In this document: positions 17,730-25,374 of the stretch, one piece after another
Numbering within the stretch: position 1 is the first letter of the stretch
How the letters are laid out: each line of letters starts with the position of its first letter
Origin: an uncultured Bryobacteraceae bacterium
GTDB taxonomy: Bacteria; Acidobacteriota; Terriglobia; Bryobacterales; Bryobacteraceae
Length of the DNA stretch: 64,000 bases
Assembly: GCA_938003835.1 (NCBI GenBank)
Contig: CALKXJ010000013.1
Location: 1 to 64,000 of the forward strand
Direction: 5' to 3'
Program-made: the position numbers and the translations under genes
The notes under the pieces: model-generated
Told to the model about the DNA's origin: nothing
The model's database searches: none
The model's input: the letters and a program-made list of their open reading frames with translations, nothing else

Positions 17730-17748
17730 TTCTGTTCCGCATTCAGAA
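17730..17748. promoter_or_regulatory. Second TTCTG/CAGAA inverted repeat, in the AT-hook leader
   Basis: TTCTG (17730-17734) and CAGAA (17744-17748) separated by nine bases, downstream of the predicted transcription start. The half-sites match those of the palindrome at 17649-17664, so one regulator could bind both sides of the promoter. Confidence 0.4.
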
Positions 17749-17789
17749 CGAGGCTCTGGCGGAGCCATACCCCCGCAGGGAGTCAGACG

Positions 17790-17990
17790 ATGGACGTTCA
17801 GAAAATGCTGGCCGAATTACGGCAGGAGCGCGAGCAAATTGAAGAGGCTATCATCACCCTAGAACGCCTGGCGCGCGGGCGCGGGAAGCGGCGTGGCCGG
17901 CCTCCCGCGTGGATGACGGCGGCCAAGAAGCGGATGAAGATGGAGGAGGCCAAGAAGGCCCCGGCCGCCTCCAAGACGGCGGCGAGCTGA
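17790..17990 (+). CDS. Small coiled-coil / AT-hook-like DNA-binding protein
   Basis: 66 residues. The first 28 form a charged helix with coiled-coil spacing (MLAELRQEREQIEEAIITLERL). A GRGKRRGRPPAW segment follows with the RGRP core of an AT-hook minor-groove binder, then a Lys/Ala-rich tail (KKRMKMEEAKKAPAASK). I recall similar short proteins in Solibacter-like genomes, but no function. The ATG at 17790 has AGGGAG upstream; a longer reading from 17724 would include the second palindrome and was rejected. A role as a nucleoid-associated or regulatory protein is inference. It is isolated, and convergent with the NamZ fusion gene. Confidence 0.7.
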   Translation: MDVQKMLAELRQEREQIEEAIITLERLARGRGKRRGRPPAWMTAAKKRMKMEEAKKAPAASKTAAS

Positions 17991-18011
17991 GCGGCGGGCG
18001 CGGGCTCGACC

Positions 18012-20348
18012 TCACCGGTAGAGCAGGTGCTTGTTCCGTGCCGCCTGGAAGGCTTCTAGGGCGCCGCGCCATTCCTCCTGGATCAAGCGGGGGTCGTCAC
18101 CACGCTCCAGGGCCGCGATCACGCCGCGGTTGCCGATCAACCGCTCGTTGTCCCGCAAGGCAATCCGGCCGGGGTGGAGTTTCTGAAGGGCGGCTGCCAC
18201 TTCCAGGCCGAGGCGGGTGCTGTCGAGGCGTTCGCGGTCGGTAATGACGAACCGCACCCCCTCGATCCACTGACCGGCGAAGCGCGACGAGGTGGGACGG
18301 AAGCGGGTCGGGTAGACCCGAACCCCAGCAATGCGCCGCTCGTTGAGATACCGCGCCAGCTCGCGCCCGTCGATCCAGTCCGCTCCGATCTGCTCAAAGG
18401 GGCTGTCCGTGCCCCGGCCGACGGAATAGTTCGCCGAGGCTTCGAGCATCGCCAGGCCCGGATAGAGCAGCGCCGCATTCAGGCTGCGCATATTGGGCGA
18501 CGGGTTCACCCAGATCAAGCCCGTGGCGTCAAACCAGTCGCCGCGCTCCCAGCCCCGCATCGGAATGACGTGCAGGTTGGCGCCCAGCCGCTGTTCGGCG
18601 TTGGCCATTTGGGCGATCTCGCCCAGGGTCATGCCGTGCCGCACCGGCAGAGGCAGGCAGCCGACGAAGCTTTCCAGTTCTCGATCGAGCATCGGCCCTT
18701 CCACGTACACGCCCGTAATGGGATTTGGGCGGTCCAGCACATAGAAGGGAATCTTGCGCTTTGCCGCCTCCTCCATGGCGTACAACATCGTGCACATGTA
18801 GGTGTAAAAGCGCGCGCCGATATCCTGGATATCGAACACCAGCGCGTCGACGCCGGCCAGCATGGCATCGGTGGGCCTGCGCCTTGAGCCGGCATACAGG
18901 CTCCAGATGGGGATCCCGGTGCTCGGATCTCGGCTGTCGGGGATTTCGGCGACGTCCGCCTCGCCCAGAAGGCCGTGCTCGGGCGAAAACAGCGCGACCA
19001 CCTGGATGCCGGCCCGCCGCATCGCATCGACGTTGCGCTCCCCATCCTGCGTGACGCCGGTGTGATTGGTAATCAGGCCGACTCGCTTGCCCCGTAGCAG
19101 GGCGAAGCCTTCCGCGGCGAGCACGTCCAGGCCGGTAAGCACGCGGCCGTTGCGCTCCGCCCGAAGCCGCAGTCGCGTGCCGGCGAGCGTCTCGTTGTAA
19201 CCGGTAAGGGCGGCGGTCGGAAGGTCGATGCCCAGCGCCGCCGCCACCACCGTGGCCACACGCGCCCGAAGCGACGAGATCGGGCGCTTCACCTTTGGGT
19301 GCACCGCGTTGGTGAGCAGAATCACGTAGGTGCGCGTCACCGGGTCGATCCACAGGCTGGTTCCGGTGAAGCCGGTGTGCCCGAAGGAGCCGAGCGGAAA
19401 GAGCTCCCCGCGCGGCGCCGAATAGGGCGAATCCAGATCGAAGCCCAGGCCGCGCAGCACCGGCTGGTTGAATGGCGATTGCGGCGTGATCATCTTGCGC
19501 ACCGAAAGCGGCTGGAGCACGCGGTGCCCGCGGAAGCTGCCGTGCCCCAGAAGCATTTCCGCAAAGTGGGTCAGATCCTCGGCGGTGGTGAACAGGCCGG
19601 CGTGACCGGCGACGCCCTCCATGGCGCGCGCGGTTGGGTCGTGCACCACGCCCCGCAGCGGTTCCGTCTCGCCCGCCGGCCGTTCGGTGGGCGCGATGCG
19701 GCGTCGCAACGCCGCCGGCGGCCGGAACAGGGTGTCGCGCATGCGAAGCGGCTCGAAGATGTGGCGCCGAACGTAGTCCTCGAGCGGCTCGCCGCTCAGT
19801 CGCCGGACGATCTCCCCAAGCAGAATGTAGTTGACGTCGCTATAGATGAACCGCTCGCCGGGCTCCGCCACCGGCCGTTCGGCCAGGGCCTTGGCGACGC
19901 CGGTCTCGTAGCCGCTCCAGGTCGGAGTGAGCCGGATGCCGGGCGGCAAGCCCGAGAAGTGGGTCAGCAGATGCCGTACCGTAATGGCGCTCTTGCCTCC
20001 CTGGAACTCCGCGAGATACTCCGTCACCGGGTCGTTGAGCCGGATGCGGCCCTGCTCGAGGAGTTGCATGATGGCGGGCGCGGTGGCGACGACCTTGGTG
20101 AGCGAAGCGGCATCGAAGATCGTATCCATTGTCATCGGCTCGCGCGCCGGTTCGAGCGCCCGCGCGCCGTAGGCTTTGCGGTGGAGCAGCCGCCCCTGGC
20201 GCCCCACCACGAGCACCGCACCCGGGATCTCCCCCTTGGCGACAGCTTCACCGACGATGGCGTCGAGCTGCCCGGAGCCTTCGAAGCCGGCGCCGACCGC
20301 CGGGGCCGACAGGATGACAGCGACAATCGCGGCAGCGGCGTGCCTCAT
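18012..20348 (-). CDS. Serine hydrolase (class C beta-lactamase fold) fused to NamZ-type exo-beta-N-acetylmuramidase (DUF1343)
   Basis: Exported 778-residue two-domain protein. After a signal peptide (AAAAIVAVILSAPAVGA) comes a class C beta-lactamase/PBP-like domain with SLTK at residues 82-85 (Ser82 nucleophile, Lys85), a YSDVN motif and an HTG triad. From about residue 395 a DUF1343 domain follows, with GLITNHTG, SPEHGLLG, VFDIQDIGARFYTY and VEGPMLD, the family of NamZ muramidases. Joint trimming of peptidoglycan fragments is the likely role. The N-terminal reading can be extended to 20975, but the extra 209 residues lack protein character, so the ATG at 20348 is used. It overlaps phhB by 4 bases. 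Confidence 0.85.
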   Translation of the reverse strand: MRHAAAAIVAVILSAPAVGAGFEGSGQLDAIVGEAVAKGEIPGAVLVVGRQGRLLHRKAYGARALEPAREPMTMDTIFDAASLTKVVATAPAIMQLLEQGRIRLNDPVTEYLAEFQGGKSAITVRHLLTHFSGLPPGIRLTPTWSGYETGVAKALAERPVAEPGERFIYSDVNYILLGEIVRRLSGEPLEDYVRRHIFEPLRMRDTLFRPPAALRRRIAPTERPAGETEPLRGVVHDPTARAMEGVAGHAGLFTTAEDLTHFAEMLLGHGSFRGHRVLQPLSVRKMITPQSPFNQPVLRGLGFDLDSPYSAPRGELFPLGSFGHTGFTGTSLWIDPVTRTYVILLTNAVHPKVKRPISSLRARVATVVAAALGIDLPTAALTGYNETLAGTRLRLRAERNGRVLTGLDVLAAEGFALLRGKRVGLITNHTGVTQDGERNVDAMRRAGIQVVALFSPEHGLLGEADVAEIPDSRDPSTGIPIWSLYAGSRRRPTDAMLAGVDALVFDIQDIGARFYTYMCTMLYAMEEAAKRKIPFYVLDRPNPITGVYVEGPMLDRELESFVGCLPLPVRHGMTLGEIAQMANAEQRLGANLHVIPMRGWERGDWFDATGLIWVNPSPNMRSLNAALLYPGLAMLEASANYSVGRGTDSPFEQIGADWIDGRELARYLNERRIAGVRVYPTRFRPTSSRFAGQWIEGVRFVITDRERLDSTRLGLEVAAALQKLHPGRIALRDNERLIGNRGVIAALERGDDPRLIQEEWRGALEAFQAARNKHLLYR

Positions 20349-20647
20349 GGGAGAAGCTTTGCGGCCAGCGCGTCGAGCCTGCCCGCCAGCTCGACGTCCA
20401 GGGCGGTGACGCCGCCTGCGTCGTGGGTCCACAGGTCGATCGAGACGCGGTTCCAGACGTTGCGCCAGTCCGGGTGGTGATTCATCGCCTCGATGGTCAC
20501 TGCCGCGGCGGCCATGAAGCCGAAGGCATGCACGAAGTCGGCGAACCGGTATTCGCGATGCAGCTTGCCCTCGATCAACTCCCAGCCGGGCAACTTCTGA
20601 AGGGCCGCCTGGAGTTCGCTCTCGCTCAACAGAGATCGCTTGCTCAT
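20345..20647 (-). CDS. 4a-hydroxytetrahydrobiopterin dehydratase (pterin carbinolamine dehydratase)
   Basis: Dehydrates 4a-hydroxytetrahydrobiopterin in the pterin recycling cycle of aromatic amino acid hydroxylases, or acts as an auxiliary in molybdopterin systems. The 100 residues carry the family signature around EAMNHHPDWRNVWNRVSIDL, with the catalytic His-His pair, and a final TALDVELA segment. The ATG at 20647 is chosen because AGGAGG lies ten bases upstream; an ATG 33 bases earlier has no such site. It overlaps the downstream hydrolase fusion by 4 bases. No phenylalanine hydroxylase is in the window. Confidence 0.9.
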   Translation of the reverse strand: MSKRSLLSESELQAALQKLPGWELIEGKLHREYRFADFVHAFGFMAAAAVTIEAMNHHPDWRNVWNRVSIDLWTHDAGGVTALDVELAGRLDALAAKLLP

Positions 20648-20694
20648 CGAATGGGTGCCTCCTTGTGACAGACCAGTCAAGTAAAAGGAGAAGG

Positions 20695-20716
20695 ACCGGC
20701 GCGCTAGCGCGCCGGT
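20695..20716 (-). terminator. Perfect palindrome at the end of the ars operon, likely terminator
   Basis: An uninterrupted 22-base palindrome with 11-base arms (ACCGGCGCGCT and its complement) covers the arsM stop codon. In the minus direction it is followed by CCTTCTCCTTTTAC. The hairpin is very strong and GC-rich, and the T-rich tail is imperfect, so it fits an intrinsic terminator or a 3' stabiliser. Confidence 0.5.
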
Positions 20717-21513
20717 TTGCGCGCGCTGATGAATGCCGCGAAGAAGCCCCCGCCAGCGACTTCCGGCACCGCCACCGGGTCGATGCCCGCGGCCGTTGCC
20801 ATCTGGCGCAGATCCTCCACCTGATAGATTCGCGTCGGTTCAAGACGGACGTCGACAAATCCCGCCTGCGCCAGCCGCGACCGGTAATCGGCCTCGTCCA
20901 GCGCCCCCGCCAGGCAGCCGATCCATAGCTCGACGCTGCGCCGAACAGTCTCCGGGATCGCTCCGCGCGTGACAATGTCGGAGATCGCCAGCCGGCCGCC
21001 GGGCTTCAGCACCCGGAAAGCCTCTCGCAACACCCGGTCCTTGTCGGCCGCCAGGTTGATCACGCAGTTGGAGAGGATGACGTCGACCGACCCGTCCGGC
21101 AGCGGAATGTTCTCCATGTCGCCCTTGAGAAATTCCGCGTTGCTCAGGCCGGAGGCGCACTTGTTTGCCTCCGCCAGCGCCAGCATCTCATCGGTTAGAT
21201 CCAGGCCGTAGGCCTTGCCCGCCGGGCCGACTCGCTGCGCCGCCAGCAGCACGTCGATACCGCCGCCGCAACCCAGGTCCAGCACCGTCTCGCCCTCCCG
21301 GAGCTCGGCCAGGGCGGTCGGGTTGCCGCAGCCGAGCGAGACCTCCAATGCCTGTTGGGGCAGAGCGGCCGCCTCCTCTGGCGCATAGAGATCCGCGGTA
21401 ATCACCTCACAGGTCCCAGTTCCGCAGCAGGAAGCGGAAGCGCCTCCGAGAACGGTCAGCGCAAGCTGGCCGTAGCGGTGTCGCACGGCGGACTTCAGTT
21501 CGTCTTCCCTCAT
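20704..21513 (-). CDS. arsM: Arsenite methyltransferase
   Basis: SAM-dependent methylation of As(III) in the cytoplasm, giving methylated and volatile arsenicals. The 269 residues contain the SAM motif [14 protein letters not shown] and the three conserved arsenic-binding cysteines, Cys62 (GCGNP), Cys150 (SNCVINL) and Cys200 (CLAGAL). An extra N-terminal CCGTGTC cluster has Cys29, Cys30 and Cys35. It overlaps arsC by 4 bases, so reduction and methylation of arsenate are translated together. No arsR or efflux pump gene is adjacent. Confidence 0.95.
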   Translation of the reverse strand: MREDELKSAVRHRYGQLALTVLGGASASCCGTGTCEVITADLYAPEEAAALPQQALEVSLGCGNPTALAELREGETVLDLGCGGGIDVLLAAQRVGPAGKAYGLDLTDEMLALAEANKCASGLSNAEFLKGDMENIPLPDGSVDVILSNCVINLAADKDRVLREAFRVLKPGGRLAISDIVTRGAIPETVRRSVELWIGCLAGALDEADYRSRLAQAGFVDVRLEPTRIYQVEDLRQMATAAGIDPVAVPEVAGGGFFAAFISARKPAR

Positions 21514-21935
21514 AAGCCTCTGCGGATCTCCTTTTCGTACAGCTCGCCAAACTGTTGGCGAATGGCGTCGCGCACCCGTTCGAAGACCTCGAGTCTCTCC
21601 TCGTCGGTTCCCGTCGCGGCCGCCGGATCCGGAAAGCCCAGATGCAGCCGCCGCCGTACCTCTCCCGTGAAGACCGGGCAGTTGCGTTCAGCCTCGCCAC
21701 AGACGGTGATGACGTAGTCAAACGGCCGCTCCAGAAACTCGCGGACATGCTTGGGCCGCGCGCCGGAGATATCGATGCCGATGCGGCGCATGGCTTCAAC
21801 CGCGAAGGGGTTGACCTGCGCGGCCGGCTCGGTGCCGGCCGAGTAGACCTCCAGGCGCGGGTCGAGCGCGCGAAGGATGCCCTCGGCCATCTGGCTACGG
21901 GCCGAGTTCCCTGTGCAAAGAATGAGAATTCTCAC
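21510..21935 (-). CDS. arsC: Arsenate reductase, thioredoxin-coupled (low-molecular-weight phosphatase fold)
   Basis: Reduces arsenate to arsenite. The 141 residues have the P-loop CTGNSAR, a CX5R motif with Cys7 and Arg13. Cys79 and Cys86 match the spacing of the redox relay cysteines in the thioredoxin-dependent S. aureus type. FPDPAAATGTDEE carries the conserved Asp-Pro of the phosphatase fold. It is the first gene of a two-gene operon with arsM. Confidence 0.93.
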   Translation of the reverse strand: MRILILCTGNSARSQMAEGILRALDPRLEVYSAGTEPAAQVNPFAVEAMRRIGIDISGARPKHVREFLERPFDYVITVCGEAERNCPVFTGEVRRRLHLGFPDPAAATGTDEERLEVFERVRDAIRQQFGELYEKEIRRGL

Positions 21936-21993
21936 TGGGCCTCCATGTTGATCTAAGCCGTCATTATCCCCAAAAGGCCCGGCGCCTGACAGC

Positions 21994-21999
21994 TACAAT
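21994..21999 (+). promoter_or_regulatory. -10 box overlapping a false ATG; decides the cyclase start
   Basis: TACAAT here overlaps the first in-frame ATG at 21998, so translation more likely begins at the ATG at 22007. The predicted transcription start is then at or next to that ATG. Confidence 0.45.
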
Positions 22000-22006
22000 G
22001 CTCCCC

Positions 22007-23011
22007 ATGAGGCGAGCAACTGTTGCGCTGAGTGTACTGGTGTCGCTGCCCCTCGCGGCGCAGGCGCCGAAAGGCTGGCAGAAAGGCAAGGGATGGGGCT
22101 GGATCTGGGGGCCGAACGACGAGGTCGGCGCGTTAAACGGCATTCTCGGTCCCGAGTACGTGATGCGCGCCCTGCGCGAGATCCAGGCCGGCAGGGTCTA
22201 CGACCTCGGGGTGCGCATCGACCATCGCTCATTCAAATGGCCCGGCCACGCGCCCCTGGTGATGATGACGTTCCGCTCTCCGGACGGCGTTTTGCGCCAG
22301 AAGGATCCGCCGGCCTTCGCCGCCAGCAAGCGGCGCATCGCCTTCCACAGTTGCGCGATGTTCAGCTCCGACAACCTGGGCACGCAGATCGACTCGCTCG
22401 GCCACATCGTCGCCGGCGACGATAACCACTGGTACAACGGCTTCAAGGAGGCCGACTACGGCGGCGACTTTGGGTTGCGAAAGGCCGACGCCGATTCGAT
22501 CCCGCCGATCATCGCCCGCGCCGTCCTGGTGGACGTGGCGGCCCTGAAGGGCGTGGACGCGTTGCCGGCCAACTACCCGATCTCGCCCAAAGACATCGAG
22601 GCGGCGCTGGCGCGCCAGAAGGTCCAGATCGAGCCGGGCGACGTCGTCCTGATCCGCACCGGCACCTGCCGGTACTGGGGTGAGACCGGCGCCGACCACG
22701 CCAAGCTCGCCGAGCATGATTCGGCGGGCATTACGCTCGAATCGGCACGGTGGCTGGTCGAGCAGAAGGGCGCGGTAATGATCGGCTCCGACACGAGCGG
22801 CCTCGAAGTGGGCCAGGATCCGGCGGTGCCGGGCGTGGCCATCCCGGTCCACGAGTATCTGCTGGTCGAGCAGGGAGTACACATCGGCGAGCTGCACAAT
22901 CTAGAGGAACTGGCGCGTGACCAGGTCTGGCGCTTCACCTATATCGCGGTGACGAACCGGTTCAAGGGCGCCACCGCCGGCTTCGCCCTGCGCCCGCTGG
23001 CGATCCGCTGA
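22007..23011 (+). CDS. Cyclase family protein (kynurenine formamidase-like fold), exported
   Basis: 334 residues. An N-terminal signal peptide (ATVALSVLVSLPLAAQA) precedes a cyclase/KynB-type domain. The family metal motif HxGTHxDxxxH appears here as NLGTQIDSLGH, so two His ligands are Asn and Gln while Asp and the last His remain. The C-terminal half has VLIRTGTCRYWG and IGSDTSGLEV, typical of the family. Hydrolase activity on an amide or lactone is possible, but the substituted ligands make a metal-dependent mechanism uncertain. It ends one base before the convergent PPK2 gene. Confidence 0.75.
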   Translation: MRRATVALSVLVSLPLAAQAPKGWQKGKGWGWIWGPNDEVGALNGILGPEYVMRALREIQAGRVYDLGVRIDHRSFKWPGHAPLVMMTFRSPDGVLRQKDPPAFAASKRRIAFHSCAMFSSDNLGTQIDSLGHIVAGDDNHWYNGFKEADYGGDFGLRKADADSIPPIIARAVLVDVAALKGVDALPANYPISPKDIEAALARQKVQIEPGDVVLIRTGTCRYWGETGADHAKLAEHDSAGITLESARWLVEQKGAVMIGSDTSGLEVGQDPAVPGVAIPVHEYLLVEQGVHIGELHNLEELARDQVWRFTYIAVTNRFKGATAGFALRPLAIR

Positions 23012-23012
23012 T

Positions 23013-23780
23013 TTATTTCTTGTGATTGCCGCCGGCCTTGCCGTTTCCCGCCGGCAAGGGATCGCGGGGCGTGTAGTCGAGCTCGCGCGCCAGCACCTCG
23101 ACCACCGTGCTCAGCGCCTTGACGCGCGCCCAATACTTGTCGTTGCCCTCGAGGAGGGTCCAGGGCGCGTGCAGCGTGCTTGTCTTGAGCAGCATGTCCC
23201 GCACCGCCTCCTCATAGAGCGGCCATTTTTCGCGATTGCGCCAGTCCTCGGCCGTGAGCTTCCAGCTCTTGTAGCCGCTCGCCTGGCGTTCCTCGAAGCG
23301 GCGCAGTTGTTCCTCGCGGCTGATGTGGATCCAGAACTTGATGAGAATCGTGCCAAAGTCGCACAGGTTCCGTTCGAAGGAGTTGATTTCGCGATAGGCA
23401 CGCCGCCACTGGCCCTCGGTGGCGAAGCCTTCCACCCGCTCCACCAGCACGCGCCCGTACCAGCTCCGGTCGAAGATGGCGATCTGGCCTCGCTCGGGCA
23501 CGCGCCGCCAGAAGCGCCACAGGTAGTGATGGGTCTTCTCCTCCCCGACGGGCGCGCTGATCGGATAGACGACGTAGCCCCTCGGATCGAGCTTCTCGGT
23601 CAGCCGCTTGATGCTGCCGCCCTTGCCGGCGGCATCCCAGCCTTCATAGACGATCACCACGGGCCGCTTCCGCACATAGACTTGATAGCCGAGCTCGCGG
23701 AGCTGGACCTGCCGGCGCGCGAGCTGCCGCACATAGGTCTCCCGATCGAGCGCCAGCGAGAGATCGATCGTCTCGAGCAT
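23013..23780 (-). CDS. Polyphosphate kinase 2 family protein (second of a tandem pair)
   Basis: PPK2 enzymes transfer phosphate between polyphosphate and nucleotides. The 255 residues contain Walker A GWDAAGKG (residues 47-54), a lid segment LDPRGYVVYPI, and an intact Walker B FDRSWYGR (Asp104, Arg105, Arg110). The start ATG shares one base with the stop of the preceding PPK2 gene (TGATG). A reading extended 67 codons upstream overlaps that gene in another frame and was rejected. By order and size it corresponds to the C-terminal, catalytic half of two-domain class II PPK2 enzymes. Confidence 0.9.
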   Translation of the reverse strand: MLETIDLSLALDRETYVRQLARRQVQLRELGYQVYVRKRPVVIVYEGWDAAGKGGSIKRLTEKLDPRGYVVYPISAPVGEEKTHHYLWRFWRRVPERGQIAIFDRSWYGRVLVERVEGFATEGQWRRAYREINSFERNLCDFGTILIKFWIHISREEQLRRFEERQASGYKSWKLTAEDWRNREKWPLYEEAVRDMLLKTSTLHAPWTLLEGNDKYWARVKALSTVVEVLARELDYTPRDPLPAGNGKAGGNHKK

Positions 23781-24589
23781 CAGGAGCCTCCCGCCACTGC
23801 CAGCTCGGCTTCCTCGACCGCCTGGCGCACCGCCTGGTCTTTCCGCTCGGCTTCGGGCGAGGTTTCTATGCCTGGAGCGAGCGGCCCGAGGCGTCTCGCC
23901 AGGGCTGCAATCAGCGTGTCGAAGATCTTCTTGCGGGCAAACCAGCGATCCGTCGCCTCCACGATCGTCCACGGCGCCCACTCCGACTCGGTCCGCGCCA
24001 GCATCTCCTCGGCGGCCACGAGGTACTTGTCATACTTTCGGTGGCGTTCCCAGTCCTCCGGCGTCACCCGCCAGCTTTCGAGCGGGTCTTTTTCAAGCGC
24101 CTTGAACCGCTTTTTTTGCTCGCGCTTGGTGATGTGGAACCAGAACTTGACGATCACCGTGCCGTCATCGGCCAGCATGCGCTCGAAGTCGAGAATGTCT
24201 TGGTAGGCCTGCCGCCACTCGCGCTTCTTGATGAGGCCCTCGACTCTTTCGCCGAGCACGCGTCCGTACCAACTGCCGTCGAAGATGGCCATCTCGCCGT
24301 AGGCCGGAATCTTCAGCCAGAAACGCCACAGCCAGGGCCGCTGCTTCTCGTAAGTGCGCGCCGGGCGGATGGGGTGCAGCTTGAAGCCGCGCGGGTCGAG
24401 CCGCTCGGTCAGAGTGGCGATGGCGGAGCCTTTCCCCGCCGCATCCCAGCCTTCGAAGACGACGATCGAGGGAATGCGCTGGTCCCAGCAGGCTTTCTCC
24501 AGCTCGTAAAGCCGCCGCTGGAGGACGGGCAGCGCGCGCTTGTAATCGGCGTGCGCCAGCTTCTTGTCCAGATTCACTTTCTCGAGCAT
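23780..24589 (-). CDS. Polyphosphate kinase 2 family protein (first of a tandem pair, altered Walker B)
   Basis: 269-residue paralogue aligned without gaps to its neighbour over the first 110 residues. Walker A GWDAAGKG is at the same positions, but Walker B reads FDGSWYGR, with Gly105 in place of the conserved Arg. LHPIRPARTYEKQRPWLWRFW and SWRVTPEDWERH are family segments. A Glu/Ala-rich tail of about 30 residues follows the domain. It may be the regulatory N-terminal half of a split class II PPK2; independent activity is possible. It is divergent from the DUF721 gene, with the promoter at 24627-24635 facing away. Confidence 0.88.
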   Translation of the reverse strand: MLEKVNLDKKLAHADYKRALPVLQRRLYELEKACWDQRIPSIVVFEGWDAAGKGSAIATLTERLDPRGFKLHPIRPARTYEKQRPWLWRFWLKIPAYGEMAIFDGSWYGRVLGERVEGLIKKREWRQAYQDILDFERMLADDGTVIVKFWFHITKREQKKRFKALEKDPLESWRVTPEDWERHRKYDKYLVAAEEMLARTESEWAPWTIVEATDRWFARKKIFDTLIAALARRLGPLAPGIETSPEAERKDQAVRQAVEEAELAVAGGS

Positions 24590-24626
24590 GCGGCCGCTCG
24601 ACCATCTTATCGGACCGCGGGCGAGA

Positions 24627-24635
24627 TGTTACAAT
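24627..24635 (+). promoter_or_regulatory. Extended -10 box of the DUF721-gatC-gatA operon
   Basis: TG-T-TACAAT. Its last two bases overlap an upstream in-frame ATG at 24634, so the gene start is taken as the ATG at 24655, about 13 bases after the predicted transcription start. Confidence 0.5.
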
Positions 24636-24654
24636 GGCGGTTCATTCGACCGCC

Positions 24655-25068
24655 ATGGAGCGCGCGGGGCGGATTCTGGCTCGATGGAAACGGGCGCCGG
24701 AGTGCATCGATCTGGCCTTGCTGGCTCGCGCCGCCTGGCGGGCCGCGGCCGGCGAGAAGGTCGCCATCCACACCGTCGACGTCCGCCTGGTGCGGCGGCA
24801 CCTGATCGTCGAGGTCCGCGACGAAATCTGGCGGCGGCAACTGCTCGCGCTGCGGCCTTTCCTTCTGGCGAACCTCAAGCGCGAGCTGGGCGAGGAGGCC
24901 GTCGAGGACATCGAACTGCGGCTGGCATGCCCGAGGAAGAGCCCCGGGCGGGTGCTGGAGGCGCCGGCGGCGCCCCGCAAACCTGCCGTCCGGGACGAAG
25001 CCGATTTGATCGCCGATCCGGTTTTGGGCGCCCTGTATCGCGCGCGGCGAAAGAGGTCGACGGCGTGA
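24655..25068 (+). CDS. DUF721 (DciA-like) protein
   Basis: 137 residues. The first 85 match the DUF721/DciA family: a conserved WRAAAGEKVAIHT segment and a basic RRHLIVEVRDEIWRRQL strand-helix, followed by a helix ending LGEEAVEDIELRL. DciA proteins are thought to help load the replicative helicase DnaB, but short DUF721 proteins outside that role exist. The C-terminal 50 residues are Pro/Ala/Arg-rich and probably disordered. The stop overlaps the gatC GTG start by 4 bases. The choice of 24655 over 24634 rests on the -10 box position. Confidence 0.7.
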   Translation: MERAGRILARWKRAPECIDLALLARAAWRAAAGEKVAIHTVDVRLVRRHLIVEVRDEIWRRQLLALRPFLLANLKRELGEEAVEDIELRLACPRKSPGRVLEAPAAPRKPAVRDEADLIADPVLGALYRARRKRSTA

Positions 25069-25364
25069 AGATCACCGAGAGCGAAGTGCGCTACGTAGCC
25101 GATCTGGCCCACCTGAAGCTGACCGAAGAGGAGATCCGGCGCTTCACCGGGGAGCTCGGCGAGGTCCTGGCCTACATGGACAAACTCAACGAGCTCGACA
25201 CGGAAGGCGTCGAGCCCATGGCGCAGGTGCTGTTCGAAGCCGAAGAGACGGCGACGCTCCGCGACGACGTCGAGCGGGAGTCTCTGGGCGCCGAGGCCGC
25301 TCTTGCCAACGCGCCGCTGGCCGGGGCGGGCTATTTCAAGGTGCCGCGAGTGATCGAACGCTGA
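25065..25364 (+). CDS. gatC: Asp-tRNA(Asn)/Glu-tRNA(Gln) amidotransferase subunit C
   Basis: Small scaffold subunit of the GatCAB complex, which amidates misacylated Glu-tRNA(Gln) and Asp-tRNA(Asn). The 99 residues match GatC throughout: an N-terminal EVRYVADLAHLKLTEEE, a middle LGEVLAYMDKLNELDTEGVEP, and the typical C-terminal APLAGAGYFKVPRVIE tail. It starts at a GTG that overlaps the DUF721 stop. gatA follows after 10 bases. gatB is not in the window. Confidence 0.95.
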   Translation: MKITESEVRYVADLAHLKLTEEEIRRFTGELGEVLAYMDKLNELDTEGVEPMAQVLFEAEETATLRDDVERESLGAEAALANAPLAGAGYFKVPRVIER

Positions 25365-25374
25365 GCTCACTGCC

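Noticed and set aside
20349-20975. Upstream extension of the beta-lactamase/NamZ fusion by 209 codons
   Set aside because: The added residues are Arg-rich and overlap phhB and arsM in another frame; the signal peptide begins at the ATG at 20348.
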